Source: Sphingobacteriales bacterium | GTDB taxonomy: Bacteria > Bacteroidota > Bacteroidia > Chitinophagales > JADIYW01 | Assembly (NCBI GenBank): GCA_016699615.1 | Contig: CP064984.1 | Location: 2,328,001-2,392,000 of the forward strand | Reading direction: 5' to 3' | Length of the DNA: 64,000 bases | Shown: positions 17,708 to 26,322 of the stretch, piece after piece | Position numbering within the stretch: position 1 is the first letter of the stretch | Layout of the letters: the number at the start of each line of letters is the position of its first letter | Translations under genes and position numbers: made by a program | The notes under the pieces: generated by a model | What the model was told of the DNA's origin: nothing | The model's database searches: none | Seen by the model: only the letters and a program-made list of their open reading frames with translations

Positions 17708-17992
17708 ATGGAAACATCAAAATTTGATATAGCAGACTATTTGGATAGCAACGAAATGATTGCCGAATATCTAAATGCAGTTTTAGAGGATGGAAATGAT
17801 GCTGAAATTGTAACTGCAATTGGACATATTGCTAAAGCAATCGGAATGACGAAAATTGCTGAAGATACAGGTTTGAGTAGACCAAGCTTATATAAAGCCT
17901 TGTCTGAAGGTGCAAAACCTCAATTTTCAACAATTATGAAAGTTTTAAAAGCTGTTGGCGGGCAAATCAAAGTAAATCCAATAACTGCTTAA
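17708..17992 (+). CDS. HTH antitoxin of the toxin-antitoxin pair (HigA-like addiction-module antidote)
   Basis: A 94-residue protein. The N-terminal part (FDIADYLDSNEMIAEYLNAV) is typical of the addiction-module antidote family that partners short RelE-like killers. Residues about 45-80 form a Cro/C1-type helix-turn-helix (MTKIAEDTGLSRPSLYKALS), ending KPQFSTIMKVLKAVGGQIKV. It should neutralise the toxin and repress the operon through the inverted repeat upstream of the toxin. Spacing to the toxin is 3 bp. Confidence 0.9.
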   Translation: METSKFDIADYLDSNEMIAEYLNAVLEDGNDAEIVTAIGHIAKAIGMTKIAEDTGLSRPSLYKALSEGAKPQFSTIMKVLKAVGGQIKVNPITA

Positions 17993-18221
17993 AAAAGGTT
18001 ACACAACATTAATATAGGCAGTTACATAACTTATATTTTTTAAGTCACTAAGCTCACATCATTTTATACATTAGGGAATTGCTATTAGCTTAGAGTAAAA
18101 CAATCAATAGAGTTAATTTCATGTCGTGCAAATTTTGCTAATAAAGGTTAAAATTAATTTTGCAATTAAACGATAACTATAATTTTAAGTCAAATATAAT
18201 TATTAAGATTATAATTGCACC
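17993..18221. other. Intergenic region before the TonB-linked barrel gene
   Basis: 229 bp, AT-rich. I see no gene, RNA or convincing -33/-7 pair; TTTTG at about 18160 followed by TATAATTT is only a weak promoter candidate. Confidence 0.4.
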
Positions 18222-21104
18222 ATGATAAAAAATGTACTTTCAGTTTTTCTTTTTTTAGTTTCTGTTTCTATAATTTTTGCTGAAAATTTCAGCATTTCTG
18301 GAAAAATTGTTGATGCCAAAGATAACTCATCACTTATTGGAGCCAATATTGCTGTGTTTCGTGCCAAAGATACCATAGAAATAAATGGTAGTACAACTGA
18401 TGTAGATGGGAATTTTATTATAGAAAATATGGAGCAAGGTACATATAGACTCAATATTAGCTATATAGGTTACGCAACAGTAGACAAGATTGTAGAGCTA
18501 AAGGATAATATGAATTTAAATACCATAAAACTGAATGAAGATAGTAAGGTGCTGAAAGAAGTGGTAATTCAAGAAAAACAAATTAGAGTTCAACAATTAG
18601 GCGATACTACACAATTTAATGCAGGCGCTTTTAAAGTAAATACAGATGCTACTACAGAAGATTTATTGACAAAGATGCCTGGTGTTACCTCAGAAAATGG
18701 AACAGTAAAGGTAAATGGCGAAGAAGTAAAAAAAGTATTGATTGATGGTAAAGAGTTTTTTGGCAACGACCCAAGAACTGCCATTCAAAATTTGCCAGCA
18801 GATATTGTAGATAAAGTTCAGGTTTTTGATAAGCTGAGCGATCAATCAGCATTTACTGGCTTTGATGATGGAAATGGACAAAAGACCATCAATATTATTA
18901 CAAAAAATGGATTGGGTAATTCTAAATTTGGAAAAGTATATGCTGGCTATGGTGGACCAGATAATAGATTTAATGCTGGTGCAAATTTCAGTACATTTAA
19001 AGGCGATAGACGTTTTTCTATTTTGGCAATGAGCAATAATATTAACCAACAAAATTTTAATATACAAGATTTAGTTGGTGCTACAAGTTCTGGAAGCAAT
19101 AGTAGTGGAAGTAGCATGCGAGGTGGCAGTCCAGGTAGAAATAATAGTTTGGGTAATTTCTTGGTAGGTCAGCAAAATGGAATTGCAACCACAACTGCAT
19201 TAGGCATAAATTATTCTGATAAAATTGGAAAACAGAACAAAGTATCATTTTCTGGTTCTTATTTTTTTAATGGTACAAAAAATGTGAACACAAGTTCTAC
19301 CTTAAGAAATTATATTTTAAGTAGCGAAGATAGTAGTTTGGTATATGATGAAACCAAAGATGTAACAAGCAAAAACTTTAATAATAGAGTAAACCTAAGA
19401 ATAGAATATGTGATTGATTCTTTAAATACGTTGACTTTTACACCAAGTTTTAGTACGCAAAATTATAGTTCTAATTCAATACTAGATGCAACAAATACAA
19501 GAAATAATGAAAGTGTAGAAAGTGCAACACAAAATAATTTATCATCAAAGCAATTTGGAATTAATTTCTCGAACGATATATTGTATCAACATAAATTTGC
19601 AAAAAAAGGAAGAACAATTTCTGCGAATTTGAATACATCAGCAAGTACAAAAAATGTGGATGGAAGTTTATTTACTTTAAACAATTATCTGTCAGATACA
19701 ATAGTTACTATTGATTCTATCAATCAAAAATCTAATTTAAAAACAAAGAGTTATACTGTAGGTGGTAATGTTGTCTATACAGAACCAATAAAAAAATATG
19801 GACAAATTTCAGTTAATTATGCTCCAAGTTTTACCAAAACAACATCACTCAAAAATACAGATAACTATGATGCTTTAACAGATGAATACACAATAAGAGA
19901 CACAGCATTGAGCAATCAATTCAATAATACATATTTGACAAATAAAGTAGGAATTGCCTATCGGTACAACAATCAAAAATTAAGTTGGAGTGTTGGTTTG
20001 GTTGGTCAAGATGCCTTGTTGCACAGCGAGCAGTTGGCGCCAAACGAAATTTCTGTCAATAAGAATTTTCTTTCTTTATTGCCTAATGCAGAGATGAATT
20101 ATAAATTTTCTAAAACAGAGAATTTAAGATTTTTCTATAGAACAAGTAATAATCCACCAAGCATTACACAACTACAAAATGTAATAGACAATAGCAATTC
20201 ATTGATATTAACTTCAGGAAATCCTGATTTAAAACAAAATTTTTCACAATCAATTGGATTGCGATATGGCAGAACAAATACAACTAAAGCAACAAGTTTA
20301 TTTGTATTTGCAAATGCACAAAACACGATGAACTATATAGCAAATTCTACAACAGTATTTGCAAGAGATACTGTAATTAATGGTATTAGCGCAAGTGCAG
20401 GAACACAATATATACAACCAACTAACTTGAATGGTTATTGGAATGCGCGTACGTTTGTTACTTATGGTTTTCCTGTAAGTAAATTAAAAAGTAATATGAA
20501 TATTAATGGTGGATTTGTGTATACTAAAACTCCAACATTAATTAACCAAGCAAGCAATAATGCTAACTCATACGCTTTCAATGCTGGTGTAGTTTTGAGT
20601 AGTAATATTAGCACAAAAATAGATTTTACAGTTTCTTACAACGCAAGTTATAACTTAGTAAGAAACTCGTTGCAACAACAAAATAATAGCAACTATTTTA
20701 ATCATACAGCAATGGCGCGTGTAAATTATCAATTCTGGAAAGGATTTGTATTTAGCTCACAAGTGAGTAATACTTTAAATGCTGGTGGTTCTAGTGCTTA
20801 CAATACAAACTATTGGTTGCTTAATGCATCATTAGCATATAAATTCTTGAAGAATGAAAGCTTAGAAGTGAAATTTAGTGCAAATGATATCTTAAATCAA
20901 AATAGAAATATTACAAGAAACATTGCAGAAACATATACTGAAGACGTAAGTACTACAGCACTTCGTAGATATTTTATGGGCACCATAACCTATACTTTTA
21001 AAAAGATAGAAACAAATGGAACTGAAGATAAACCCAAAGACTTTTTAATGATGCCACCACCACCAAGTGGAAATGCACCAATGATGCCACCACCAGGAAA
21101 TTAA
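18222..21104 (+). CDS. TonB-linked outer membrane beta-barrel protein with carboxypeptidase-regulatory-like N-domain
   Basis: A 960-residue outer membrane protein. Signal peptide at residues 1-20 (SVFLFLVSVSIIFA). A CarboxypepD_reg-like beta-sandwich follows at about 24-105 (SISGKIVDAKDNSSLIGANI... NISYIGYATVDKIVEL). A plug-like domain spans about 115-225 (LGDTTQFNAGAFKVNTDAT, EDLLTKMPGVTSENGTVKV, VLIDGKEFFGNDPRTAIQNL), then a long barrel (outer membrane beta-barrel family 3 style). The tail is Met/Pro-rich (MMPPPPSGNAPMMPPPGN) beyond the last barrel strand, which is unusual for an outer membrane protein but seen in this group. No TonB box is obvious. The substrate is unknown; there is no SusD partner next to it, so glycan uptake is not indicated. 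Confidence 0.85.
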   Translation: MIKNVLSVFLFLVSVSIIFAENFSISGKIVDAKDNSSLIGANIAVFRAKDTIEINGSTTDVDGNFIIENMEQGTYRLNISYIGYATVDKIVELKDNMNLNTIKLNEDSKVLKEVVIQEKQIRVQQLGDTTQFNAGAFKVNTDATTEDLLTKMPGVTSENGTVKVNGEEVKKVLIDGKEFFGNDPRTAIQNLPADIVDKVQVFDKLSDQSAFTGFDDGNGQKTINIITKNGLGNSKFGKVYAGYGGPDNRFNAGANFSTFKGDRRFSILAMSNNINQQNFNIQDLVGATSSGSNSSGSSMRGGSPGRNNSLGNFLVGQQNGIATTTALGINYSDKIGKQNKVSFSGSYFFNGTKNVNTSSTLRNYILSSEDSSLVYDETKDVTSKNFNNRVNLRIEYVIDSLNTLTFTPSFSTQNYSSNSILDATNTRNNESVESATQNNLSSKQFGINFSNDILYQHKFAKKGRTISANLNTSASTKNVDGSLFTLNNYLSDTIVTIDSINQKSNLKTKSYTVGGNVVYTEPIKKYGQISVNYAPSFTKTTSLKNTDNYDALTDEYTIRDTALSNQFNNTYLTNKVGIAYRYNNQKLSWSVGLVGQDALLHSEQLAPNEISVNKNFLSLLPNAEMNYKFSKTENLRFFYRTSNNPPSITQLQNVIDNSNSLILTSGNPDLKQNFSQSIGLRYGRTNTTKATSLFVFANAQNTMNYIANSTTVFARDTVINGISASAGTQYIQPTNLNGYWNARTFVTYGFPVSKLKSNMNINGGFVYTKTPTLINQASNNANSYAFNAGVVLSSNISTKIDFTVSYNASYNLVRNSLQQQNNSNYFNHTAMARVNYQFWKGFVFSSQVSNTLNAGGSSAYNTNYWLLNASLAYKFLKNESLEVKFSANDILNQNRNITRNIAETYTEDVSTTALRRYFMGTITYTFKKIETNGTEDKPKDFLMMPPPPSGNAPMMPPPGN

Positions 21105-21114
21105 ACTAACATGA

Positions 21115-21143
21115 TTTGTTTAAGATAATGAGTGTGTATATTT
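21115..21143 (+). promoter_or_regulatory. Bacteroidota-type promoter
   Basis: TTTG 21115-21118 and TATATTTG 21136-21143 with a 17-bp spacer. The -7 box contains the TTG at 21142 that would be the longest start, so the downstream gene starts at ATG 21163. Confidence 0.7.
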
Positions 21144-21162
21144 GTTTGATAAAAATATACAG

Positions 21163-21750
21163 ATGAAAAGAGTACATTATTTTTCTGGATTGTTTATTAC
21201 GGTTTTTATTGCATTTCATTTGTTGAATCATGCATTTGCATTTGTGAGCCTAGAAAAACATTTAGAGATAATGAAAATATTTCGTGTAGTATATCGAAAT
21301 ATTATAGTTGAAAGTTTGTTGTTGATAGCAGTTGCTGTTCAGATTTATTCTGGAATAAAATTAGTATTGCATTCAAGAAAGACTGCAGTTAGCATGCTAG
21401 AAAAACTACATATTTATTCAGGATTGTATTTGGCTGTTTTTCTTTTAATACATACAAGTGCTGTATTATCTGCAAGATTTATTTTTCATATAGATTCTAA
21501 TACATATTTTGGTGCAGCTGGACTAAATCAATTTCCATTAGTACTGTTTTTTGTGCCATACTATTTTTTAGCTATAAATGCATTTTTTTCTCACATTGCA
21601 TGTATTCATTACAAAAAAACAAACTCAAAAAATCAAGCATATGCTATTATTGCAATAGGATTGATGCTTGCAATATTTTTAATAGCTGCATTAACCAATC
21701 AATTGCATGGTTATGAAATTCCAACTGAATATAATTTGCTAATGAAATAA
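21163..21750 (+). CDS. Small multi-pass membrane protein with heme-b-like histidine pattern
   Basis: A 195-residue inner membrane protein with five hydrophobic segments. The first and third helices carry spaced histidines: HYFSGLFITVFIAFHLLNHA and HIYSGLYLAVFLLIHTSAV. Further histidines occur in FFSHIACIHY. The arrangement recalls the cytochrome b anchors of succinate dehydrogenase/fumarate reductase, but no SdhA or SdhB gene is nearby, so this is only a structural analogy. The start at ATG 21163 is fixed by the promoter at 21115-21143. Expressed separately from the upstream barrel gene. Confidence 0.6.
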   Translation: MKRVHYFSGLFITVFIAFHLLNHAFAFVSLEKHLEIMKIFRVVYRNIIVESLLLIAVAVQIYSGIKLVLHSRKTAVSMLEKLHIYSGLYLAVFLLIHTSAVLSARFIFHIDSNTYFGAAGLNQFPLVLFFVPYYFLAINAFFSHIACIHYKKTNSKNQAYAIIAIGLMLAIFLIAALTNQLHGYEIPTEYNLLMK

Positions 21751-21753
21751 TTA

Positions 21754-22950
21754 TTAAACTAACTTTGCTAATGCATTTTTTAGTCTAGTAAATGCTTCTT
21801 TTAAGTTTTCTTCTGAAGCAAGATAAGAGAAACGCACACATTCTGGTGCGCCAAATCCTGAGCCAGAAACAGTTGCAACATGACCTACATTTAAGATATA
21901 CAAACACAAATCATCAGCATTTTTAATAACTTCGCCTTCGTAAGATTTGCCAAAATAAGCACTCATATCAGGAAAAACATAGAATGCACCAGTTGGTGTA
22001 TTGCATTTTAGATTTGGAATATCTTTTAGCATATCTAAAACTAAATCTCTACGTTTTTGGAACGCAGCTTTCATTACATGTGTTGGTTCTTGTGTACCCA
22101 ATAATGCTTCTATTGTTGCTTGTTGTGCTATCGAGTTAGTACCAGATGTAATTTGTCCTTGTAGTTTGTCGCATGCTTTTGCAATATAAGCTGGAGCAGC
22201 AATATAACCAATTCTTGCGCCAGTCATAGCGTAGCCTTTTGCTTGTCCGTTCACTACAATAGTTCTATCTTTCATCGATGGAAATTCTGCAATAGATACA
22301 TGTTTTCCATCATAATTTATATGCTCATATATTTCATCAGAAATTACATAAACTTGTGGATGTTTTTCTAATACTTCAACAAAACTTGCTAATTCTTCTT
22401 TTGTATACACAGAGCCAGTTGGATTTGATGGCGAAGAGTATACTAAGAATTTTGTTTTTGGTGTGATAGCTGCTTCTAATTGCGCTGCTGTAATTTTAAA
22501 ATCTGCATCTACATTAGTACTAATGTACACTGGCGTAGCATTGCACATTTTTACTTGCTCTGGATACGATACCCAATATGGTGCTGGAATAATTACTTCG
22601 TCGCCTTCGTTTAAAAACGAAACAAAAACATTTGCCAAAGATTGTTTTGCGCCTGTAGAAACTACAATATTCTCAGGTTTGTAATCTAAATTATTGTCTC
22701 TTTTTAATTTGTCGCAAATTGCTTGTCTTAGTTCTGCGTATCCAGCAATTGGCGAATATGAATCATATTTTCCACTGTCTATTGCTTTTTTTGCAGCTTC
22801 TTTTATATGTTGTGGTGTGTTGAAGTCTGGTTCGCCAAGTGATAAAGAGATTACTTTTACACCTTTTGCAGCTAATTCTCTACTTAATTGAGCCATTTTT
22901 ATTGTTGCTGACTCTGACATTCTATTTAAAGTATCTGATGTTTGTAACAT
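21754..22950 (-). CDS. Class I/II pyridoxal-phosphate aminotransferase (aspartate aminotransferase-like)
   Basis: A 398-residue fold-type I aminotransferase, most like the Ib-type aspartate/aromatic aminotransferases. Conserved elements are SLSLGEPDFNTPQHI and YSPIAGYAELRQAI (N-terminal substrate loop), STGAKQSLANVF (phosphate-binding), SSPSNPTGSVYTKEE, ISDEIYEHINYDG (Asp and Tyr contacts to PLP) and NGQAKGYAMTGARIGY with the Schiff-base lysine. The C-terminal SYLASEENLKEA carries the usual substrate arginine just before it (CVRFSY). ATG 22950 (MLQTSDTLNRMSES) is preferred over the longer frame. Likely makes aspartate or a related amino acid from its oxoacid. Convergent with the gene ending at 21750, 3 bp apart. 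Confidence 0.93.
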   Translation of the reverse strand: MLQTSDTLNRMSESATIKMAQLSRELAAKGVKVISLSLGEPDFNTPQHIKEAAKKAIDSGKYDSYSPIAGYAELRQAICDKLKRDNNLDYKPENIVVSTGAKQSLANVFVSFLNEGDEVIIPAPYWVSYPEQVKMCNATPVYISTNVDADFKITAAQLEAAITPKTKFLVYSSPSNPTGSVYTKEELASFVEVLEKHPQVYVISDEIYEHINYDGKHVSIAEFPSMKDRTIVVNGQAKGYAMTGARIGYIAAPAYIAKACDKLQGQITSGTNSIAQQATIEALLGTQEPTHVMKAAFQKRRDLVLDMLKDIPNLKCNTPTGAFYVFPDMSAYFGKSYEGEVIKNADDLCLYILNVGHVATVSGSGFGAPECVRFSYLASEENLKEAFTRLKNALAKLV

Positions 22951-23131
22951 GATATTTTTTTGATGATTAATGTACAAAAATATAAAATGTGTTGAATAAT
23001 TGATAAATAGACTATGTTATCTTATAATGAATGATGTGAATATCAATCTAATAATTTTGATAAATTGGATAATTGAATAGGAATGAAACTTCTTATATAA
23101 TTAAGAAGCAACAAAATAAGTACAGAATTTC

Positions 23132-24125
23132 CTATGCGCTTTTGTATTTTATAATGTTTATGTTGTTTGTGTTTAAGATAAACCAAATTGTAAAGTAGAT
23201 AGTTAATACGCTTGATATGATTAGTATAAGGTAAAACCAACTGCTGTAATGTTGGAAGTACAATATATTTAAACCAAATACTACTAAAAATAGTCTTCCA
23301 ATTTCTACATATTTTGCCCAAATTTTTTGTTCTAATATGGCACCACAACTTAGAATTGATAGCATTAATAAACCAAAACAAAAATATTTGTAGAATGTAG
23401 TTAATGCTTCTACATGATACATAAAAAACATGATGCCAACCATGATAAGCATGAATTGTGTGAAAACATAAATGTTTAGTCCAATATTTAATGGATGCTT
23501 GTCGTATTTTTTGTAGTTGTTATCAATTTCAGGAATTGGTAATTGCCCGCCTAATTCATTTGGTTGCCAACCTGGTTTTGCAATAATTAATCTCAGTTTG
23601 TCTTTCCAATTAGAAAACTTTTTAGATAATTGGAACATGCCTATATAGTATTCGATATTTGCCCAAAATGGATTCCAACTGTTGAGTGGTTTTGTAATGA
23701 ATTGGTAAGAAAATGAAAAATGCAACAGCTGCATGTAGCCATGATTGACGTAATGCAACACTCAAATTATAGTCTTCGCTTTGATGATGTACGCCATGTG
23801 CGCCCCAAAAGAAATTTACTTCATGTCCGAGTCTATGTGCCCAATAGAAAAAGAAATCGTATGCAAAAATGCAGAATATATATGAGAAAATACCATCAGG
23901 AATATTGATGATTCTAATACTGTACACCAAATTGTACACGCCAAGCAACAATGCACCAATAAATATTTTTGACAATACATGTCCTGCACCAATATTTAGG
24001 TTTGTAATTGCATCATTTAATCTATAATAATTTGGATTCTTTTTTCGCATGGCCAAGTATTCTAGCAAAATTAGTATTAGAAAAACTGGAATTGCAATGA
24101 TTATTTTAATATTATGTATGTCCAT
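23132..24125 (-). pseudogene. Sterol desaturase/fatty-acid hydroxylase family gene with internal deletion and frameshift
   Basis: Two overlapping minus-strand frames are the ends of one gene. The front part (from ATG 24125) has membrane helices, the first histidine box HRLGHEVNFFWGAHGVHHQS and the helix start WLHAAVAFFIFLPI. The back part continues from TKPLNSWNPFWANIEYYIG through WKDKLRLIIAKPGWQPNEL to a hydrophobic C-terminus. In family members of about 410 residues, roughly 85 residues lie between these, including the last HH-x-x-HH iron-binding box; they are missing here. The join is at about 23685-23705 and also shifts the frame. Loss of essential di-iron ligands means no activity; a small indel cannot explain it, so this is a genuine pseudogene. 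Confidence 0.82.
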
Positions 24126-24202
24126 TTTTATAGTATTTGTAATAAAATTACCATAAGATTATAAATTATACTCTATAAAATTGTATTTTAACAAATAATT
24201 CA

Positions 24203-25162
24203 ATGATTATGAGACTATTTAAGTATTTAAGAAAAAAAATTCACCAATATATAGTGAAAAGAGCTACAGAAGCAAAGTTGGTTGATATAGTAGAAGTACG
24301 AACAAAAACATTGGGTTTGACTTATGTGAACTTAGAGACGGATATTAAAATTACAAATAGATTTTTTCTTCCAATTAAGATTTTAGAAATTAAAACTGAT
24401 ATTGTAAATGTGAATGAACTGAAGGTAGGCATGATGACTTATGATAATGTACAAAAGATAAAAGCAAATAGCGAAGAAGTTTTTACAACACACAGTAAGA
24501 TGAGTAACATCACTGCGTTTTTTAATTTACTATCAAAATTACTTACACTTACAATAACGATAAGAAGTGTAGGCTATGCAAAAATAAAAGTATTGTGGTT
24601 TGTGGTAGATGTACCTGTTGATGATACATTTGAAATAATGCCAAGTCAGTTGAAAGTAGTTGAAGAACTTACTGAAGAAGAGAAAGCCAGAATTGCAGAA
24701 GAAAAGAGAATAAGAAACGAAATTAGAGAAGAAAAACGTGAACAAGAACGATTGGAAAAATTAGCTTATCTGGAAAAGAAAAAAGAAATTAAGGAAGAAA
24801 AAAAAGAATTGAAAACTATTGAAAAAGATGCTAAGGCACAATTGCTAAAAGAAAAAATTGCATATCTGAAGAAGAAAAATGCACTCAAAGAAGAAGTGAA
24901 AAGAGAACTAAAAGGTATTGGCAAAAATCTAAGAGAACAAAGTAGATTGGAAAAAGCATTGTACTTGGAAAGAAAAAAAGAACTGAAAAAAGAATATGAA
25001 CAAATACTAATTGATGAAGTTGAAGAAGAGCAAATGCACACAACAATTATTCATGATGATACTGAACATTTGACTATTGAACTAAATGATGAATTGATTG
25101 ATAAAATTGAAGAAGATACATTATTAGACAATAATGTAGATGATGAACAAAAACCAAATTAG
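24203..25162 (+). CDS. LEA14-like domain plus long charged coiled coil, unknown function
   Basis: A 319-residue protein without signal peptide. Residues about 20-150 are beta-rich with hydrophobic alternation (YVNLETDIKITNRFFLPIKILEIKTDI, LTLTITIRSVGYAKIKVLWF) and resemble an LEA14/WHy-type sandwich. Residues about 155-275 are a highly charged Lys/Glu/Arg helix with heptad-like LEKLAYLEKKKEI and LEKALYLERKKEL repeats. The last 45 residues are acidic. The ATG at 24209 (MRLFKYL) is an alternative start. The 3' end overlaps the convergent zinc-ribbon gene by 4 bp. No function can be assigned. Confidence 0.65.
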   Translation: MIMRLFKYLRKKIHQYIVKRATEAKLVDIVEVRTKTLGLTYVNLETDIKITNRFFLPIKILEIKTDIVNVNELKVGMMTYDNVQKIKANSEEVFTTHSKMSNITAFFNLLSKLLTLTITIRSVGYAKIKVLWFVVDVPVDDTFEIMPSQLKVVEELTEEEKARIAEEKRIRNEIREEKREQERLEKLAYLEKKKEIKEEKKELKTIEKDAKAQLLKEKIAYLKKKNALKEEVKRELKGIGKNLREQSRLEKALYLERKKELKKEYEQILIDEVEEEQMHTTIIHDDTEHLTIELNDELIDKIEEDTLLDNNVDDEQKPN

Positions 25163-26322
25163 TATTTTGAGATTAATGCACCATTTGATTTATTAAAAGT
25201 AAATGTATTTTTTTGATGATAGATGATGATTTCTTGCGCAATTTTTCCTTTTACATCTGAATCTATATTGACTGTAATTTCTCTATCCCAAATATTTTTA
25301 TTATTTATATTGTAATATGTTATTTTGTGCAGATTACTATTGTATAATAAAATTTCAGACTCATTCTGAGCTATAATTGTTGTGTTGCTTAAGTCTGACG
25401 CAATTTCTATTGCTTGAATATTGGTTATTTGATACACATTTTTTATCCAAGTATTGCCTGATAAAATTTCTGTTATATCATTTGCAGCAATTGGAAGCAT
25501 ATATTCTTGTACTTTTTTTAGCACTTGAAATAGTTTGTTGTTGGCAATGATATATACTTTTTCAAACAACCAACTTTGATTGATTTTTGTGTTTTTTTGT
25601 ATTGCTTCTAATTCTTGATTGCTAATTAATTTGTCTTTTTCTATCAAATAATAAAATTGATTGCCATCAAAATTTTGAATTTTTATAGCTGGCAAATAAT
25701 CAATAAACTCTATTCTTGAAACACCTTGTTTTAGCTGTGCTTGTGTAGTATAAACTTGAGATGAGTTTGTTGTGATTTCTTTTTTGTTGATGTCTATGAT
25801 GCTAAATTGATTGTTGTAAATTGCCAAAATTTTATTGCCTGTTGCAGCAAGTTTTGTGTGGTTGATGTCTATTGCTTCATCAGAATTTATAGTAATATTT
25901 TTTACTGTTTCTTTATTTTTTAGGTTAATGCAATTTAGAATAATAGCTTGATTATTTTTGATTTGATAATTCCAAACTTCATTATCAGTTGCTGTTACAA
26001 TTGCTGCATTTGTTTGGTAGTTGTTATTCTTTGTAGCATCAATGGTAGATTCTTTGCTGTTATTTTGCATCAAATCGTACCATGCTTGCATGGCATCTTC
26101 TCTATCAAATGGTTGAATGCTATATTTAATAAATACACCAAAGCCAAGCAAAAATAGTACACCTAATAATGCAAATTTAAGTGAAGATTTTTGTTGTATA
26201 TGTACATTAAATTTATGTTGGCATTGCTGACAAATATATACTTCGCCAAATTCTTGTTTTATATTTTGGCTTCCACAGTTTGGACATACTATGCCTTGTG
26301 TTGTATCGTTTGTTTCTACCAA
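25159..26322 (-). CDS. Zinc-ribbon membrane protein with beta-rich extracytoplasmic domain
   Basis: A 387-residue protein. The N-terminus has a zinc ribbon with CPNCGSQN and CQQCQHKF (two CxxC pairs about 16 residues apart). One membrane helix follows at about 49-66 (FALLGVLFLLGFGVFI), then a 300-residue region of short beta strands (VTATDNEVWNYQIKNNQAII, KILAIYNNQFSIIDINKK, EILLYNSNLHKITYYNI) that suggests a beta-propeller. Zinc-ribbon/TM/sensor layouts occur in proteins that watch envelope or cytoplasmic state, but no enzyme motif is present. Its start overlaps the end of the upstream M13 peptidase gene by 7 bp, so they are co-transcribed. Confidence 0.7.
   Translation of the reverse strand: MVETNDTTQGIVCPNCGSQNIKQEFGEVYICQQCQHKFNVHIQQKSSLKFALLGVLFLLGFGVFIKYSIQPFDREDAMQAWYDLMQNNSKESTIDATKNNNYQTNAAIVTATDNEVWNYQIKNNQAIILNCINLKNKETVKNITINSDEAIDINHTKLAATGNKILAIYNNQFSIIDINKKEITTNSSQVYTTQAQLKQGVSRIEFIDYLPAIKIQNFDGNQFYYLIEKDKLISNQELEAIQKNTKINQSWLFEKVYIIANNKLFQVLKKVQEYMLPIAANDITEILSGNTWIKNVYQITNIQAIEIASDLSNTTIIAQNESEILLYNSNLHKITYYNINNKNIWDREITVNIDSDVKGKIAQEIIIYHQKNTFTFNKSNGALISKY

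Noticed and set aside
21142..21162. TTG start for the small membrane protein
   Set aside because: The codon is part of the TATATTTG promoter box.
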